Shown here: one piece after another, positions 1 to 7,216 of the stretch
How the letters are laid out: each line of letters opens with the position of its first letter
Numbering within the stretch: the stretch's first letter is position 1
Assembly: GCA_003499715.1 (NCBI GenBank)
Contig: DNSH01000084.1
Coordinates: 1-11,508 of the forward strand
DNA length: 11,508 nucleotides
Reading direction: 5' to 3'
Source: Candidatus Mesolinea sp.
GTDB lineage: Bacteria > Chloroflexota > Anaerolineae > Anaerolineales > Anaerolineaceae
Made by a program: the position numbers and the translations under genes
Notes under the pieces: model-generated
The model's input: only the letters and a program-made list of their open reading frames with translations
What the model was told of the DNA's origin: nothing
The model's database searches: none

Positions 1-2
1 AG

Positions 3-695
3 CGCTATAGCGGCAAGGAACTTAAGCCAAACCGTTTCAAAGTCTTTTGGTATAAGCTCTTATTTCACCTCTTCGGTTATACCTTTGTGATCAAATTGCA
101 GGAAAATGGTGAAGAGAAGGCTCAGGCAGGCTATGCACCAGTGCTTGATCGCTTTCCGGAATTAGAAGCCATCCTCCAAGACGAGGAAGAACACGAAGAA
201 AAATTGCTAGCAATGATTGATGAAGAAAGCCTCAAATACTCTGGTTCAGTCGTATTGGGGTTGAATGATGCACTCGTTGAGCTGACCGGTGCTTTAGCAG
301 GGCTTACGCTTGCCTTTCAGAACAGCCAAACGATTGCCCTTAGCGGTTTAATCACAGGTATCGCTGCGGCGCTTTCCATGGCTGCTTCAGAATTCCTCTC
401 GACCAGTACGGAAGAAACAGACCGAAACCCTGGGAAAGCAGCGCTTTATACGGGCGTTGCTTACATTATTACTGTTGCCTTGCTGATCTTACCCTATCTC
501 ATTATTTCCAATTACTTTGTCGCATTAGGTGTGATGCTCTTATTAGGTATTTTGATTATTGCCTTGTTTAACTTTTATTCATCCGTGGTGCGCGAAGAAC
601 CTTTTATGAAGCGCTTTTTAAGGATGACTGGTATTAGCTTGGGCGTGGCAACGATTAGTTTCGTAATTGGTTATTTTGTGGGTGGGGTTTTGTAA
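3..695 (+). CDS. Ferritin-like/VIT1 (MbfA-type) membrane iron-handling protein, 5'-truncated
   Basis: The reading frame is open to the left edge, so the true start lies outside the window; the GTG at 87 is internal. The visible 230 residues begin with the end of a soluble helical region carrying an acidic cluster with an EEEH motif (around residues 80-83), as in the last helix of rubrerythrin/ferritin-like domains. Five hydrophobic segments follow, near residues 79-105, 110-133, 146-168, 171-194 and 208-230. They match the VIT1/CCC1 fold, including the conserved small-residue stretch before EFLSTSTEETD. Known members of this architecture (MbfA, plant VIT1, yeast Ccc1) move Fe2+ or Mn2+ across membranes, and the ferritin-like part binds iron. 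Function here is by family, and the metal is not shown by the sequence. It ends 76 bases before the foldase lipoprotein gene on the same strand, with no clear terminator between. Family assignment is confident; direction of transport is not. Confidence 0.85.
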   Translation, partial: RYSGKELKPNRFKVFWYKLLFHLFGYTFVIKLQENGEEKAQAGYAPVLDRFPELEAILQDEEEHEEKLLAMIDEESLKYSGSVVLGLNDALVELTGALAGLTLAFQNSQTIALSGLITGIAAALSMAASEFLSTSTEETDRNPGKAALYTGVAYIITVALLILPYLIISNYFVALGVMLLLGILIIALFNFYSSVVREEPFMKRFLRMTGISLGVATISFVIGYFVGGVL

Positions 696-697
696 AC

Positions 698-761
698 TAC
701 CTTCCAAGGTAAAGTGCCCGTAAGGGTAAAGGACTCGTAGGGTAAAGTACCTGTCAAGGTA
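698..761. repeat. Four tandem 14-bp dyads at 16-17 bp period, possible operator array
   Basis: Four related units start at 698, 715, 731 and 748. Unit 1 is TACCTTCCAAGGTA and unit 4 is TACCTGTCAAGGTA; both are inverted repeats TACCT-N4-AGGTA. Unit 2 (TGCCCGTAAGGGTA) is a one-mismatch dyad. Unit 3 (GGACTCGTAGGGTA) keeps only the right half. Three units are followed by AAG and the last by TAATG, so the final copy runs into the TATAAT box of the next gene. Regular spacing and dyad symmetry over a promoter fit a repressor or activator array. A decayed minisatellite is the alternative. No known regulator is recognised. Confidence 0.55.
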
Positions 762-765
762 TAAT
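760..765 (+). promoter_or_regulatory. -10 box TATAAT for the foldase lipoprotein gene, candidate leaderless start
   Basis: A perfect TATAAT lies six bases before the ATG at 772. Transcription normally starts about seven bases after the last T, which is the A of the start codon. No -35 hexamer is evident at 16-18 bases upstream, where the repeat array lies instead; this could mean activator dependence. Confidence 0.55.
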
Positions 766-771
766 GAGCGT

Positions 772-1707
772 ATGTTAACTAAAGGCAAGATAACGAAAAA
801 GGTATATAGTATTATGGCGGGGGTAGCTATGATCCTTGCTGGTTGTGGCCTCAGCGCGAGCGAGACCCCTACCCCGCAGGATTTACCTACCGCTGCAATT
901 ATTCCCATAGAAAGCCCAACTCCCTCAGCTTCCCCCACGCCTACGCCCTTAATGGTTCCAGCTGCTGCTATCGTAAATGGCGAGGTCATTCCCCTCAGTT
1001 ACTTTGAACATGAAGTGCAACGCTATAAAGCTTCGTTTTCCGAGGGGGAAACCCTGCCCAGTGATGCTGAAATTTCCGAGCACGTTTTGGATACCCTGAT
1101 TGAGCAGCAATTGCTCTCCCAAGCCGCACGAGCCTCTGGCTATACCTTTACGGACCAAATGCTCGAAGAAAAAATTGCCGAGTTACTCGCGGAGCTTGGC
1201 TCGGGCAGTGCACTGACCAGTTGGATGCAAGCCAACTTCTATGATGATGCTGAATTTAGGATGGCACTGCGTTTGGGCAGTGAAGCAGCCTGGCAGCGCG
1301 ACCAAATTGCTGCGAGTATCCCCGATGCGGTTGAGCAGGTGCGTGCTCGTCAAATATTTACGCGCACAGCTGCGGAAGCTCAATATGCTTTGAATAGTCT
1401 CAATTCGGGCGTTAGCTTTGATGAACTCGCTTGGCGCTATAGCCCGGATACCGGCGGTGAGTTGGGTTGGTTCCCGCGTGGGTATCTACTCTTCCCTGCT
1501 ATCGAAGAAGCCGCCTTTTCGCTCCCTGTAGGAGTACATTCCGAGATTATTCAGACCGACATCGGTTACCATATCATCGAAGTCATGGATCATGTCGATT
1601 CATACCCCTTGACGACAGATGCAAAACTGGGTTTGCAAGCCAAAGCGCTGGCAGACTGGTTGCAAGCCAAACGCGCTGATGCACAGATTGAGATAACTAT
1701 GCCGTGA
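772..1707 (+). CDS. Parvulin-type peptidyl-prolyl isomerase lipoprotein (PrsA/SurA-like foldase)
   Basis: This is a predicted exported, lipid-anchored foldase that would isomerise X-Pro bonds in secreted proteins at the outer face of the membrane. Residues 1-24 form a lipoprotein signal peptide with a basic n-region (KGKITKK) and lipobox LAGC, giving a lipidated Cys25. A Thr/Pro/Ser-rich linker spans about 30-60. A SurA_N-like helical domain runs about 64-180 (starting AIVNGEVI). A rotamase PpiC domain occupies about 188-272, with RARQIF, DELAWRYSPD, GELGWFPRG and IGYHIIEV typical of the family. The length of 311 residues is normal for PrsA-like proteins. ATG 772 is chosen because the later in-frame ATG at 814 would remove the positive n-region. 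No Shine-Dalgarno precedes it, in keeping with the adjacent -10 box. The stop codon overlaps the next gene's GTG, implying translational coupling. Substrates are unknown. Confidence 0.88.
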   Translation: MLTKGKITKKVYSIMAGVAMILAGCGLSASETPTPQDLPTAAIIPIESPTPSASPTPTPLMVPAAAIVNGEVIPLSYFEHEVQRYKASFSEGETLPSDAEISEHVLDTLIEQQLLSQAARASGYTFTDQMLEEKIAELLAELGSGSALTSWMQANFYDDAEFRMALRLGSEAAWQRDQIAASIPDAVEQVRARQIFTRTAAEAQYALNSLNSGVSFDELAWRYSPDTGGELGWFPRGYLLFPAIEEAAFSLPVGVHSEIIQTDIGYHIIEVMDHVDSYPLTTDAKLGLQAKALADWLQAKRADAQIEITMP

Positions 1708-2450
1708 GCCCACAAAAGCCAGTTCGCGCCCTCAAGCGGAAAAGCTCCCAAGATTCAATGGCTTCCATCCCCAGCATGGCTAAGCGCAAGCGCATGCCGC
1801 GCATTGGGATGACCGGTGCAATCTTAGTGATGATCGTGATTCTGATCGTGCTCTTGGGCGCACTGGATATCCTCCCACCGCTTTTTCGGGCGGCGCCCGT
1901 TGCCAAGCAGACGGAAACACCGACCCCCAGCGTGGCAGTGACAACAGTAGCTTCAGCTACCTTTACCCGTACGGCGCCCCCTACCCAAACGCCTTCGCCG
2001 ATGCCCACTGCAACCGCCACCCAAACAGCAACCCCTTCACCCAGCCCCACACCCACCGCGACTAAAAAGCCCATGCCATTCGTAATGCGTGGCACGCCCC
2101 AAGCCTTGCCGCATACCCTTTTTCATCCGGGGGTTGCGTGTGAGGATTATTTATTCATTGGCGGGCAAGTGTGGGACCTACAAGATTCGCCTTTGACCGG
2201 GTTAGTTGTTCACTTGGGCGGCAGCTATGGTGGAGCAAGTGTCGATATGGACGCTGAGACCGGCGAGTCACGCATTTATGGGCCCTCAGGATATGAATTT
2301 GCCCTCACAAACAAGCAAATAACAGAGGATCAACTTTTTATCGAGCTGCGCAATGCTGATGGAGAGCCGCTCTCTGAATCGACTTTTTTGCTGATTTCCC
2401 CCGAGTGTGACTCAAATTTAATTATTGTCAATTATAAACAAGTGCGCTAA
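1704..2450 (+). CDS. Membrane-anchored protein with Thr/Pro-rich linker and unrecognised extracellular domain
   Basis: I do not recognise a named family. The 248-residue protein has a very basic N-terminus (RALKRK, AKRKRMPR), one transmembrane segment at about 36-57, a Thr/Pro/Ser-rich linker at about 68-122, and a C-terminal domain at about 135-248 that should lie outside the cell. That domain looks beta-rich: FIGGQVWDLQDSPLTGLVVHLGG resembles the start of carboxypeptidase-regulatory-like or Ig-like surface domains, where a short strand leads into a plug-like loop. Its only two cysteines, C146 and C235, sit at the domain ends and could form a disulfide. The GTG start at 1704 overlaps the preceding foldase stop (GTGA), so translation is probably coupled; an ATG at 1758 is the alternative start. 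Coupling to a foldase gene suggests a shared role at the cell surface, but this is inference. It faces the DUF711 gene convergently with only 14 bases between. Confidence 0.75.
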   Translation: MSPQKPVRALKRKSSQDSMASIPSMAKRKRMPRIGMTGAILVMIVILIVLLGALDILPPLFRAAPVAKQTETPTPSVAVTTVASATFTRTAPPTQTPSPMPTATATQTATPSPSPTPTATKKPMPFVMRGTPQALPHTLFHPGVACEDYLFIGGQVWDLQDSPLTGLVVHLGGSYGGASVDMDAETGESRIYGPSGYEFALTNKQITEDQLFIELRNADGEPLSESTFLLISPECDSNLIIVNYKQVR

Positions 2451-2464
2451 ATCAACCAGCGGAT

Positions 2465-3679
2465 TTATTTTGGCTGGCGCGCGGTGATGGTAATAGACTC
2501 GCGCGCATTGAGCAAGCCCATGAGGGGTTGAGCCTTGAGCGCCAGTACACGGGAATTGGCGAAATAGTCGAAGCTAAAATTGGTTGAGTCGCCGGCGGAT
2601 TTGCCTGGGATGGGCATCAATCGTGCAGTGAGCGGCTTATCCATCCGCAAAGCTAATGCTGCTAGGTCCAACAGCACGGGGTAGAGCTGCTCCGGGGTAG
2701 CATCCCCAGGCAGTGGGATGACGTCCAGTCCGGTCCCGCAGACCGCAGAGCATAGAAGCAGGTCAGAAGTAGAAAGCAGCCCTTCGGACGCACGCTGCGC
2801 TAAGCCTGCGTCTTCCAAAATTGGCAGCATCAAGCCATTAAAACCTGTGCGCGAGTAATGCGCCTGGTCCAGCGTATCCGTGAGGAAAGCGGAGGCAAAC
2901 AGGCTGCCATGCAAGCCAAAAGCCGGCAAGCCCAGGGCTTCCATGGCTGTGGCTATCGAAACCCCTTGGGCTGGGTACGGTGCTAAGGTGAAATCCAGCC
3001 CTTTGCAGGCGAAACCATAAATTTCCGTCAGTTTTCGGCCAATAGCTTCGAGCTTTTGGGCGTGGTTTTCCACCTCCGCAATGAGAGCTGCTCTGGCAGC
3101 TTGCAAACTTTGCGCCTGGGAGAAGTCTTGCTCTGCTAGGTCGGCTGCTTCAAGGGCTAAGGCAAAAGCAGGAGCGCCAGCTTGGGCATAAGCCGCCGGG
3201 AAGAAGGGAGCGTAAGCCGGCACGTTAGCCAAGGCGCAAAAATTGAGATTGGCAAAGCCGTTAGGTTCCACTTGCGCTAGTTGACAAATCAGCCTAGCTG
3301 CAGCCTGGGCGGCAGATAACCTGACCTCGTGATTGGGTGTGGTCAGCTGCGCGGAGAAAAACACATTTTGGGTTTGGGCGAGCACCTGAGGAATGGGTTC
3401 GAGCAGCTCCAGCCGATTGGTTGGCACAGGACCTAGAGAGATATACTCAAAGCCCTCAGCGTGGGTTTCAATGGCTAACGTCAATGCAGCTTCGACCAAG
3501 TTTTCTAGGCTCAAGAAGCTGGCAAAAGGTGGCGTCGCCAGGCGCAACGACTCAACCTCATAGCCGGCTTGCTCATAAAGCGTAAGAGCGTGACCCGCAA
3601 AGATCCCTAGCTGCTGCAACAATAATCGGTTGGGTGGGAAGCCAGGTTGGCAAAACACGGTAATGGAACGAATTTTCAT
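2465..3679 (-). CDS. DUF711 family protein
   Basis: The 404-residue protein matches the DUF711/UPF0210 family, whose fold is related to pyruvate formate-lyase-type enzymes but whose reaction is not established. Recognisable family blocks are ITVFCQPGFP (residues 5-14), the GLDFTLAPYP block (227-236), TGFNGLMLPILED (278-290), CSAVCGTGLDVIPLPGD (310-326) and LTARLMPIPGKSAGD (350-364), followed by FDYFANS. It is a little shorter than the roughly 450-residue members I know. No signal peptide or membrane segment is seen, so it is probably cytoplasmic. The ATG at 3679 has a Shine-Dalgarno TGAGGA seven bases upstream. In several Firmicutes a DUF711 gene follows a small ACT-domain (UPF0237) gene; no such partner is here. 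Upstream on the same strand is the metallophosphoesterase gene, 62 bases away. Family call is firm; function unknown. Confidence 0.85.
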   Translation of the reverse strand: MKIRSITVFCQPGFPPNRLLLQQLGIFAGHALTLYEQAGYEVESLRLATPPFASFLSLENLVEAALTLAIETHAEGFEYISLGPVPTNRLELLEPIPQVLAQTQNVFFSAQLTTPNHEVRLSAAQAAARLICQLAQVEPNGFANLNFCALANVPAYAPFFPAAYAQAGAPAFALALEAADLAEQDFSQAQSLQAARAALIAEVENHAQKLEAIGRKLTEIYGFACKGLDFTLAPYPAQGVSIATAMEALGLPAFGLHGSLFASAFLTDTLDQAHYSRTGFNGLMLPILEDAGLAQRASEGLLSTSDLLLCSAVCGTGLDVIPLPGDATPEQLYPVLLDLAALALRMDKPLTARLMPIPGKSAGDSTNFSFDYFANSRVLALKAQPLMGLLNARESITITARQPK

Positions 3680-3711
3680 AGCCTAATCCTCAGGATGTTC
3701 AACTATCTGAA

Positions 3712-3717
3712 ATCATA
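3712..3717 (-). promoter_or_regulatory. Possible -10 box TATGAT for the DUF711 gene
   Basis: On the minus strand TATGAT lies 32 bases before the ATG at 3679, which would give a leader of about 25 bases containing the Shine-Dalgarno TGAGGA (3692-3687). No good -35 hexamer is visible, so this is tentative; the gene might instead be read from the upstream metallophosphoesterase transcript. Confidence 0.3.
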
Positions 3718-3741
3718 CAGCAAAAACAAGGCTTTGTGATT

Positions 3742-4368
3742 TTATCCTGCCAAATGGCGTAGTTCCACGTGGATTTCGCCCTCGGCACTAATTTCAAGCA
3801 AGGCATATTCAATATGATGACCGTTCAACTTATGCGGGTAGGCAGCACCAGGATTGAGGAACCATTGCTGCCCAAGTTTATGGTAGACCTGAAAATGCGT
3901 GTGACCACAAACCACCAGATCCGCCTGCTGGTAGCGGTGGGCTAAGCGCTGCTCGATGCTGCGCAGGCTCATCTTTTGGCCGGTGAGGAGGAGGCGCAAG
4001 TAGTTAAGGGTGTATAGCGCCATGTTGACGTGCCCATGCGTGAGCAGGATATGCAGGTTATTGACCTCGAACCACAGCTCCTTGGGCAGACGGTAGCCGC
4101 GCAGCCAATCCTGGTTGCCCTGTACCGCATAGACCGGCGCGATTTGTTCGAGCGCAGTTACTACCACCGGTCTGGAAAGATCACCTGCCAGCAGGATCAC
4201 CTCAGGAGTGAGCACTCGGATTGCCTCCACAAGCTGCGATGAAAGCTCGGGCTCACGGTCGCCGACGTGAGTATCTGCCAAAACGGCAAAGCGGTGTGCA
4301 CCGGGTGGAAAGGTGATTGGGGCGGACGGTGAGCTGCCGGGCTGGACGGGGCTTTTGGTGGTATGCAT
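3742..4368 (-). CDS. YfcE/MJ0936-type metallophosphoesterase
   Basis: This is a predicted cytoplasmic calcineurin-like phosphoesterase with two metal ions, hydrolysing phosphodiesters of unknown identity. The 208-residue protein has the metal-binding motifs in order: ADTH (D32, H34), GD (D63), GNQD (N85, D87), THGH (H111, H113) and GHTH (H156, H158). The third motif reads GNQD where general calcineurin-like enzymes have GNHD and the MJ0936/YfcE group usually has GNCD, which supports the YfcE-like subfamily. The chain ends with the usual FLNPGAAYPHK block. About 24 residues precede the phosphoesterase core, longer than in typical family members, and there is no alternative in-frame start before the DTH motif. 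The ATG at 4368 sits six bases after a perfect TATAAT with no separate Shine-Dalgarno, so translation may be leaderless. Substrate is not predictable from context. Confidence 0.88.
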   Translation of the reverse strand: MHTTKSPVQPGSSPSAPITFPPGAHRFAVLADTHVGDREPELSSQLVEAIRVLTPEVILLAGDLSRPVVVTALEQIAPVYAVQGNQDWLRGYRLPKELWFEVNNLHILLTHGHVNMALYTLNYLRLLLTGQKMSLRSIEQRLAHRYQQADLVVCGHTHFQVYHKLGQQWFLNPGAAYPHKLNGHHIEYALLEISAEGEIHVELRHLAG

Positions 4369-4374
4369 CCTGGC

Positions 4375-4380
4375 ATTATA
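4375..4380 (-). promoter_or_regulatory. Extended -10 box TGATATAAT for the phosphoesterase gene, candidate leaderless start
   Basis: On the minus strand TATAAT is preceded by TGA (an extended -10) and followed by exactly six bases (GCCAGG) before the ATG at 4368. Initiation seven bases after the box would fall on the A of ATG. A TTGATA hexamer lies upstream at 4400-4395, but its 14-base spacer is too short for a standard -35. Confidence 0.6.
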
Positions 4381-4472
4381 TCAAAGAGCAAGGCTATCAA
4401 TACGCATGATCAGCTATAGATATATCAAATAATTCTTAACTGTAGGTTGAGATCGAATGCGTTGGGATAGTT

Positions 4473-5030
4473 TTATTCGCTCTTCTTGAAGAAGCCAAAA
4501 ATCAAGAGGAGAACGATTCCGACGCCGCTAACGCCGACTAAGGTTAAGCCCACCGTTTGTGTATCGGCAAAGACGCGTATAAAGGCATTAGTTTGTTCGG
4601 TGGGAGTGGGGGTGGGGAAGAGCGTTTGAGTGGGGACGGGCGTGAGCGTGGGCCGCAGCAGGGTAGCTTGGGCTGTAATGCGCGTAGGCGTGGGGGTGAG
4701 AGAAGGCGTTTGCGTGGCGGGGTTGGGCTGCCGAATGATCAACACCTGACCAACATAGACGTCGGTCGTTTGTGCGCTGTTGCCCGAGTTGGTCATGATC
4801 TCGCTCCCGGGGACGCCATAAGCCAAAGCGATATCCCACAACGTTTCACCTTCTTGGACGATGTGCACGATAGAACCGTCTGGGTTTGGCGTGGAGGTGA
4901 CGATCCAACTGGAGTATGTAGGGGTAGGTTGGTCTTCTTGAGCAGATGATTCCGCAAAGGCAATTATTTGCTGGCTGAAGATTGCCGCAGTCAACAAAAC
5001 GATGAGGAGCAACAGAGCAGGCTTTTTCAT
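4473..5030 (-). CDS. Exported LysM-domain protein with Thr/Pro linker and C-terminal membrane anchor
   Basis: This is a predicted cell-surface protein; LysM domains bind N-acetylglucosamine glycans such as peptidoglycan. The 185-residue chain has a signal peptide (MKKP, then a hydrophobic core, probable cleavage after AFA near residue 26). A single LysM domain follows at about 55-99 ([20 protein letters not shown] ... [11 protein letters not shown]). A Thr/Pro-rich linker runs about 102-147. A C-terminal transmembrane segment at about 159-179 ends in FFKKSE. The frame extends to 5111, but I choose ATG 5030: it gives a clean signal peptide, and a TATAAT box lies inside the longer version. No catalytic domain is present, so it is probably a binding or scaffolding protein. 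The hydrophobic end plus basic tail resembles a sortase signal, but no LPXTG-like motif precedes it. It is divergent from serS. Confidence 0.85.
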   Translation of the reverse strand: MKKPALLLLIVLLTAAIFSQQIIAFAESSAQEDQPTPTYSSWIVTSTPNPDGSIVHIVQEGETLWDIALAYGVPGSEIMTNSGNSAQTTDVYVGQVLIIRQPNPATQTPSLTPTPTRITAQATLLRPTLTPVPTQTLFPTPTPTEQTNAFIRVFADTQTVGLTLVGVSGVGIVLLLIFGFFKKSE

Positions 5031-5040
5031 GATGGCGCCA

Positions 5041-5046
5041 ATTATA
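5041..5046 (-). promoter_or_regulatory. -10 box TATAAT for the LysM gene, near-leaderless
   Basis: On the minus strand TATAAT lies ten bases before the ATG at 5030, so a transcript would have only about three or four untranslated bases and no room for a Shine-Dalgarno. The nearest GGAG overlaps the upstream edge of the box, too far to serve. No convincing -35 was found. Confidence 0.5.
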
Positions 5047-5125
5047 CTCCACGCGAGGCAAGGGCATTTGAGCAAGCCTGTTGATATGAATAACTTTAGA
5101 TTTTTAGGCAATGCAAGGCAGCGCT

Positions 5126-5155
5126 CTGAGAACCTTCTCTCTCCGGTGGTAGAAT
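5126..5155 (+). promoter_or_regulatory. Possible serS promoter
   Basis: A -10-like TAGAAT at 5150-5155 is preceded, with an 18-base spacer, by CTGAGA at 5126-5131 (four of six matches to TTGACA). Transcription would begin near 5162, leaving a leader of about 30 bases with a good Shine-Dalgarno. The leader is too short for a T-box riboswitch. Confidence 0.35.
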
Positions 5156-5190
5156 TGGTAAAGTTACGCCTTCACCACAGGAGATTGCTT

Positions 5191-6468
5191 ATGCTGGACT
5201 TGAAACTCATACGCGAAAACCCCGAGCTTATCCGCGAAGCTCTGCGCAAGCGCCAGATGGAGACAGCCATTGTTGACCAGATTATTGACTTGGATGAACA
5301 GCGCCGCATCCTCATTCTGGACGTGGAAAACAAAAAAGCCCAGCGCAATGCGGTGAGTAAGGAAATTGGGCGTATGAAAGATGCGGCTGCCCGGCAGGAA
5401 AAAATCGAAGCTATGCGCGTGCTCAAAGAAGACATTGATGCATTGGATGCGCAGCTGAAAAAGGTGGAGCTGGATTTGTACGACCTTGTGGCTGGTATAC
5501 CCAACATCCCCGACCCAGACGTTCCCTTTGGCACGAGCGATAAAGATAATGTGGTGATACGCACGGTAGGGGAGCCACGTTCGTTTGATTTTGAACCCAA
5601 AGCGCATTGGGACCTAGGTCCAGAGTTAGGCATTATTAATTTTGAAGCTGGCGTCAAGCTCTCTGGCACACGCTTTTACGTGCTTGAAAGCGCCGGCGCG
5701 CGTTTGGAGCGGGCTTTGATCTTCTGGATGGTTGACCAACACATTCGCCAAGGTTACCATGAGGTTTATCCACCCTACATGGTGCGCCAGGAGGTGATGT
5801 TTGCCTCGGGGCAGCTGCCCAAGTTTGCGGATAATCTGTATCACGATGCCGAAGAAGATTTTTGGCTGGTCCCGACGGCTGAAGTGCCGCTCACGGGCAT
5901 GTTGATGGGTGAAGTAGTAGACGAAGCCGACTTACCAATTCAATATACAGCTTATACCGCCTGCTTCCGCCGTGAAAAAATGAGCGCCGGCAGGGATGTG
6001 CGCGGCATCAAGCGCGGGCACCAGTTCGACAAGGTGGAGATGTACAAGTTTTGCCTGCCCGAAAATTCCCCTCAGGAATTAGAGAACATGGTTGCGGATG
6101 CCGAAGCCACTTGCTGGGAATTGGGCTTGCCTTACCGCGTGCTGCTACAATCCACGGGAGACCTAAGTTTTGGCTCGCATAAGACTTACGATATCGAGGT
6201 TTGGGCACCAGGCTGCCAGGAGTGGCTGGAGGTTTCTTCCATTTCGCGCATTGGGGATTTTCAAGCCCGGCGTGCCAATATCAAATATCGCCCGGCGGAT
6301 GGTTCCTCGCCAAAGTTCGTGCATACACTCAATGGTTCAGGCTTAGGTCTGCCGCGCACGCTGATTGCCGTGCTGGAAAATTACCAGCAGGCAGATGGCA
6401 GCGTGGTGGTGCCAGAGGTGCTGCGCCCATTTATGGGCGGCATCGATGTGATCCGTAAGGAAGCTTAG
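5191..6468 (+). CDS. serS: Seryl-tRNA synthetase
   Basis: This class II aminoacyl-tRNA synthetase charges tRNA-Ser (and tRNA-Sec where present) with serine in the cytoplasm. The N-terminal coiled-coil tRNA-binding arm spans about 1-110 (starting [20 protein letters not shown], then heptad-like Lys/Glu-rich helices). The catalytic core has motif 1 around [18 protein letters not shown], the TAEVPLT serine-binding loop, motif 2 around [14 protein letters not shown]...[12 protein letters not shown], and motif 3 around [19 protein letters not shown]. The length of 425 residues is typical. The frame is open from 5002, but ATG 5191 is the start: it has Shine-Dalgarno AGGAG at 5179-5183 and gives the canonical N-terminus. 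The motif 2 loop reads REKMSAGRD rather than the commoner SEAGSAGRD. Its stop TAG overlaps the stop of the convergent rlmB gene. Confidence 0.97.
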   Translation: MLDLKLIRENPELIREALRKRQMETAIVDQIIDLDEQRRILILDVENKKAQRNAVSKEIGRMKDAAARQEKIEAMRVLKEDIDALDAQLKKVELDLYDLVAGIPNIPDPDVPFGTSDKDNVVIRTVGEPRSFDFEPKAHWDLGPELGIINFEAGVKLSGTRFYVLESAGARLERALIFWMVDQHIRQGYHEVYPPYMVRQEVMFASGQLPKFADNLYHDAEEDFWLVPTAEVPLTGMLMGEVVDEADLPIQYTAYTACFRREKMSAGRDVRGIKRGHQFDKVEMYKFCLPENSPQELENMVADAEATCWELGLPYRVLLQSTGDLSFGSHKTYDIEVWAPGCQEWLEVSSISRIGDFQARRANIKYRPADGSSPKFVHTLNGSGLGLPRTLIAVLENYQQADGSVVVPEVLRPFMGGIDVIRKEA

Positions 6469-7214
6469 CGATCTGCTTGAGTTTGCTGGCGGGCTTGGCG
6501 CACGAGGTAAAGCGCAATGGAGCCAGCCACTGCAGCGTTGAGCGATTCAATCTTGCCAACCATCGGCAGACGCATTAACTCATCACATGATTGGCGCACA
6601 AGCTGGCGCATGCCGCTGCCTTCGTTTCCGACCACGAGCGCTAAGCCGAGGTCGAAGCGCAGTTCCTGAGGTGTTTTGGAGCTAGGGGCTTCGTCTAATC
6701 CGTAGACCCATATATCCAACTCCTTGAGTCGCGAGATGGCTTGAGCAAGGTTATATTGGGCGATAAGCAAATGCTCGCTCGCGCCGGAGCTGGCATGCAC
6801 GACCGCTGGCGTAATCTGCGCCGCCTGGTGCGCGGGGAGCACGACTCCGTGCACACCCATGGCTTCCGCAGTGCGTAAGAGCGAGCCTAAATTCTGTGGG
6901 TCCTGAATCAGATCGAGCAGCAGGAAAAAAGGCGGCTCGGGCTGCCGCTGGGAATAAGCCAGCAAATCTTCTAACGCGGCGTAAGGGTAACTGCTCGTTT
7001 CGAGTGCAACGCCTTGATGGTGGTCGGCGAGCACATCTAACTGGCTGCGCGGGACTTCTTCGATGGGCAGGCGGCGTGCCTGTGCAATTTGTAGGATTTG
7101 GGGGAGCTGACCTTCTGGTTTAATGCCTTTTGCCACAAGCAGCCTAAAAGCTTGCCGCCTTTTGGCGCGTAAGAGCTCATAGACTGGGTTGCGCCCGGTG
7201 ATCCATTCCTTCAA
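6465..7214 (-). CDS. rlmB: SpoU-family 23S rRNA (guanosine-2'-O-)methyltransferase, RlmB/TrmH type
   Basis: This is a SPOUT-fold, S-adenosylmethionine-dependent enzyme; RlmB 2'-O-methylates G2251 (E. coli numbering) in the peptidyl-transferase P loop of 23S rRNA. With the start used here it has 249 residues. The SpoU substrate-binding domain lies at about 3-75 ([17 protein letters not shown]). The catalytic knot follows, with motif 1 ([17 protein letters not shown]108, R114, E117), motif 2 (VVGNEGSGM, about 194-202) and motif 3 ([15 protein letters not shown], from about 222). No in-frame ATG exists near the start. I choose TTG 7214, two bases after the cysS stop with GGGAG at 7224-7220 upstream, over TTG 7232 inside cysS. 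It is the last gene of the yacL-cysS-rlmB unit, so it is probably co-transcribed and perhaps coupled. Exact target site is by homology; a TrmH-like tRNA target is less likely given the N-terminal domain. Confidence 0.92.
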   Translation of the reverse strand: MKEWITGRNPVYELLRAKRRQAFRLLVAKGIKPEGQLPQILQIAQARRLPIEEVPRSQLDVLADHHQGVALETSSYPYAALEDLLAYSQRQPEPPFFLLLDLIQDPQNLGSLLRTAEAMGVHGVVLPAHQAAQITPAVVHASSGASEHLLIAQYNLAQAISRLKELDIWVYGLDEAPSSKTPQELRFDLGLALVVGNEGSGMRQLVRQSCDELMRLPMVGKIESLNAAVAGSIALYLVRQARQQTQADR

Positions 7215-7216
7215 GG

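Noticed and set aside
1697..2095. Minus-strand open frame of 132 codons with Gly-Val-Gly repeats.
   Set aside because: It is the antisense of the Thr/Pro-rich linker coding region of the plus-strand gene; repeated ACC/CCC codons read as GGN/GTN on the other strand. No start signal or family resemblance.
2456..2477. Inverted repeat CCAGC/GCTGG between the convergent Thr/Pro-linker gene and DUF711, as a bidirectional terminator.
   Set aside because: The stem is only five base pairs with a 12-base loop, and no T tract follows on either strand.
4381..4472. AT-rich stretch with GATATATC and TGATCA palindromes between the LysM and phosphoesterase genes, as a regulatory site.
   Set aside because: The palindromes are short restriction-site-like words common by chance; no repeat, hairpin with T tract or small gene was found.
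4557..4949. Plus-strand open frame of 130 codons rich in Gly and Arg.
   Set aside because: It is antisense to the LysM protein's linker and domain; the minus-strand frame has a signal peptide and a LysM domain.
5031..5190. T-box riboswitch upstream of serS.
   Set aside because: The predicted leader is only about 30 bases, and no specifier stem, T-box core or terminator/antiterminator pair is visible.
5164..5669. Two long minus-strand open frames over the 5' half of serS.
   Set aside because: Both lie within an unmistakable serS and show composition typical of antisense frames, with no Shine-Dalgarno or recognisable domain.
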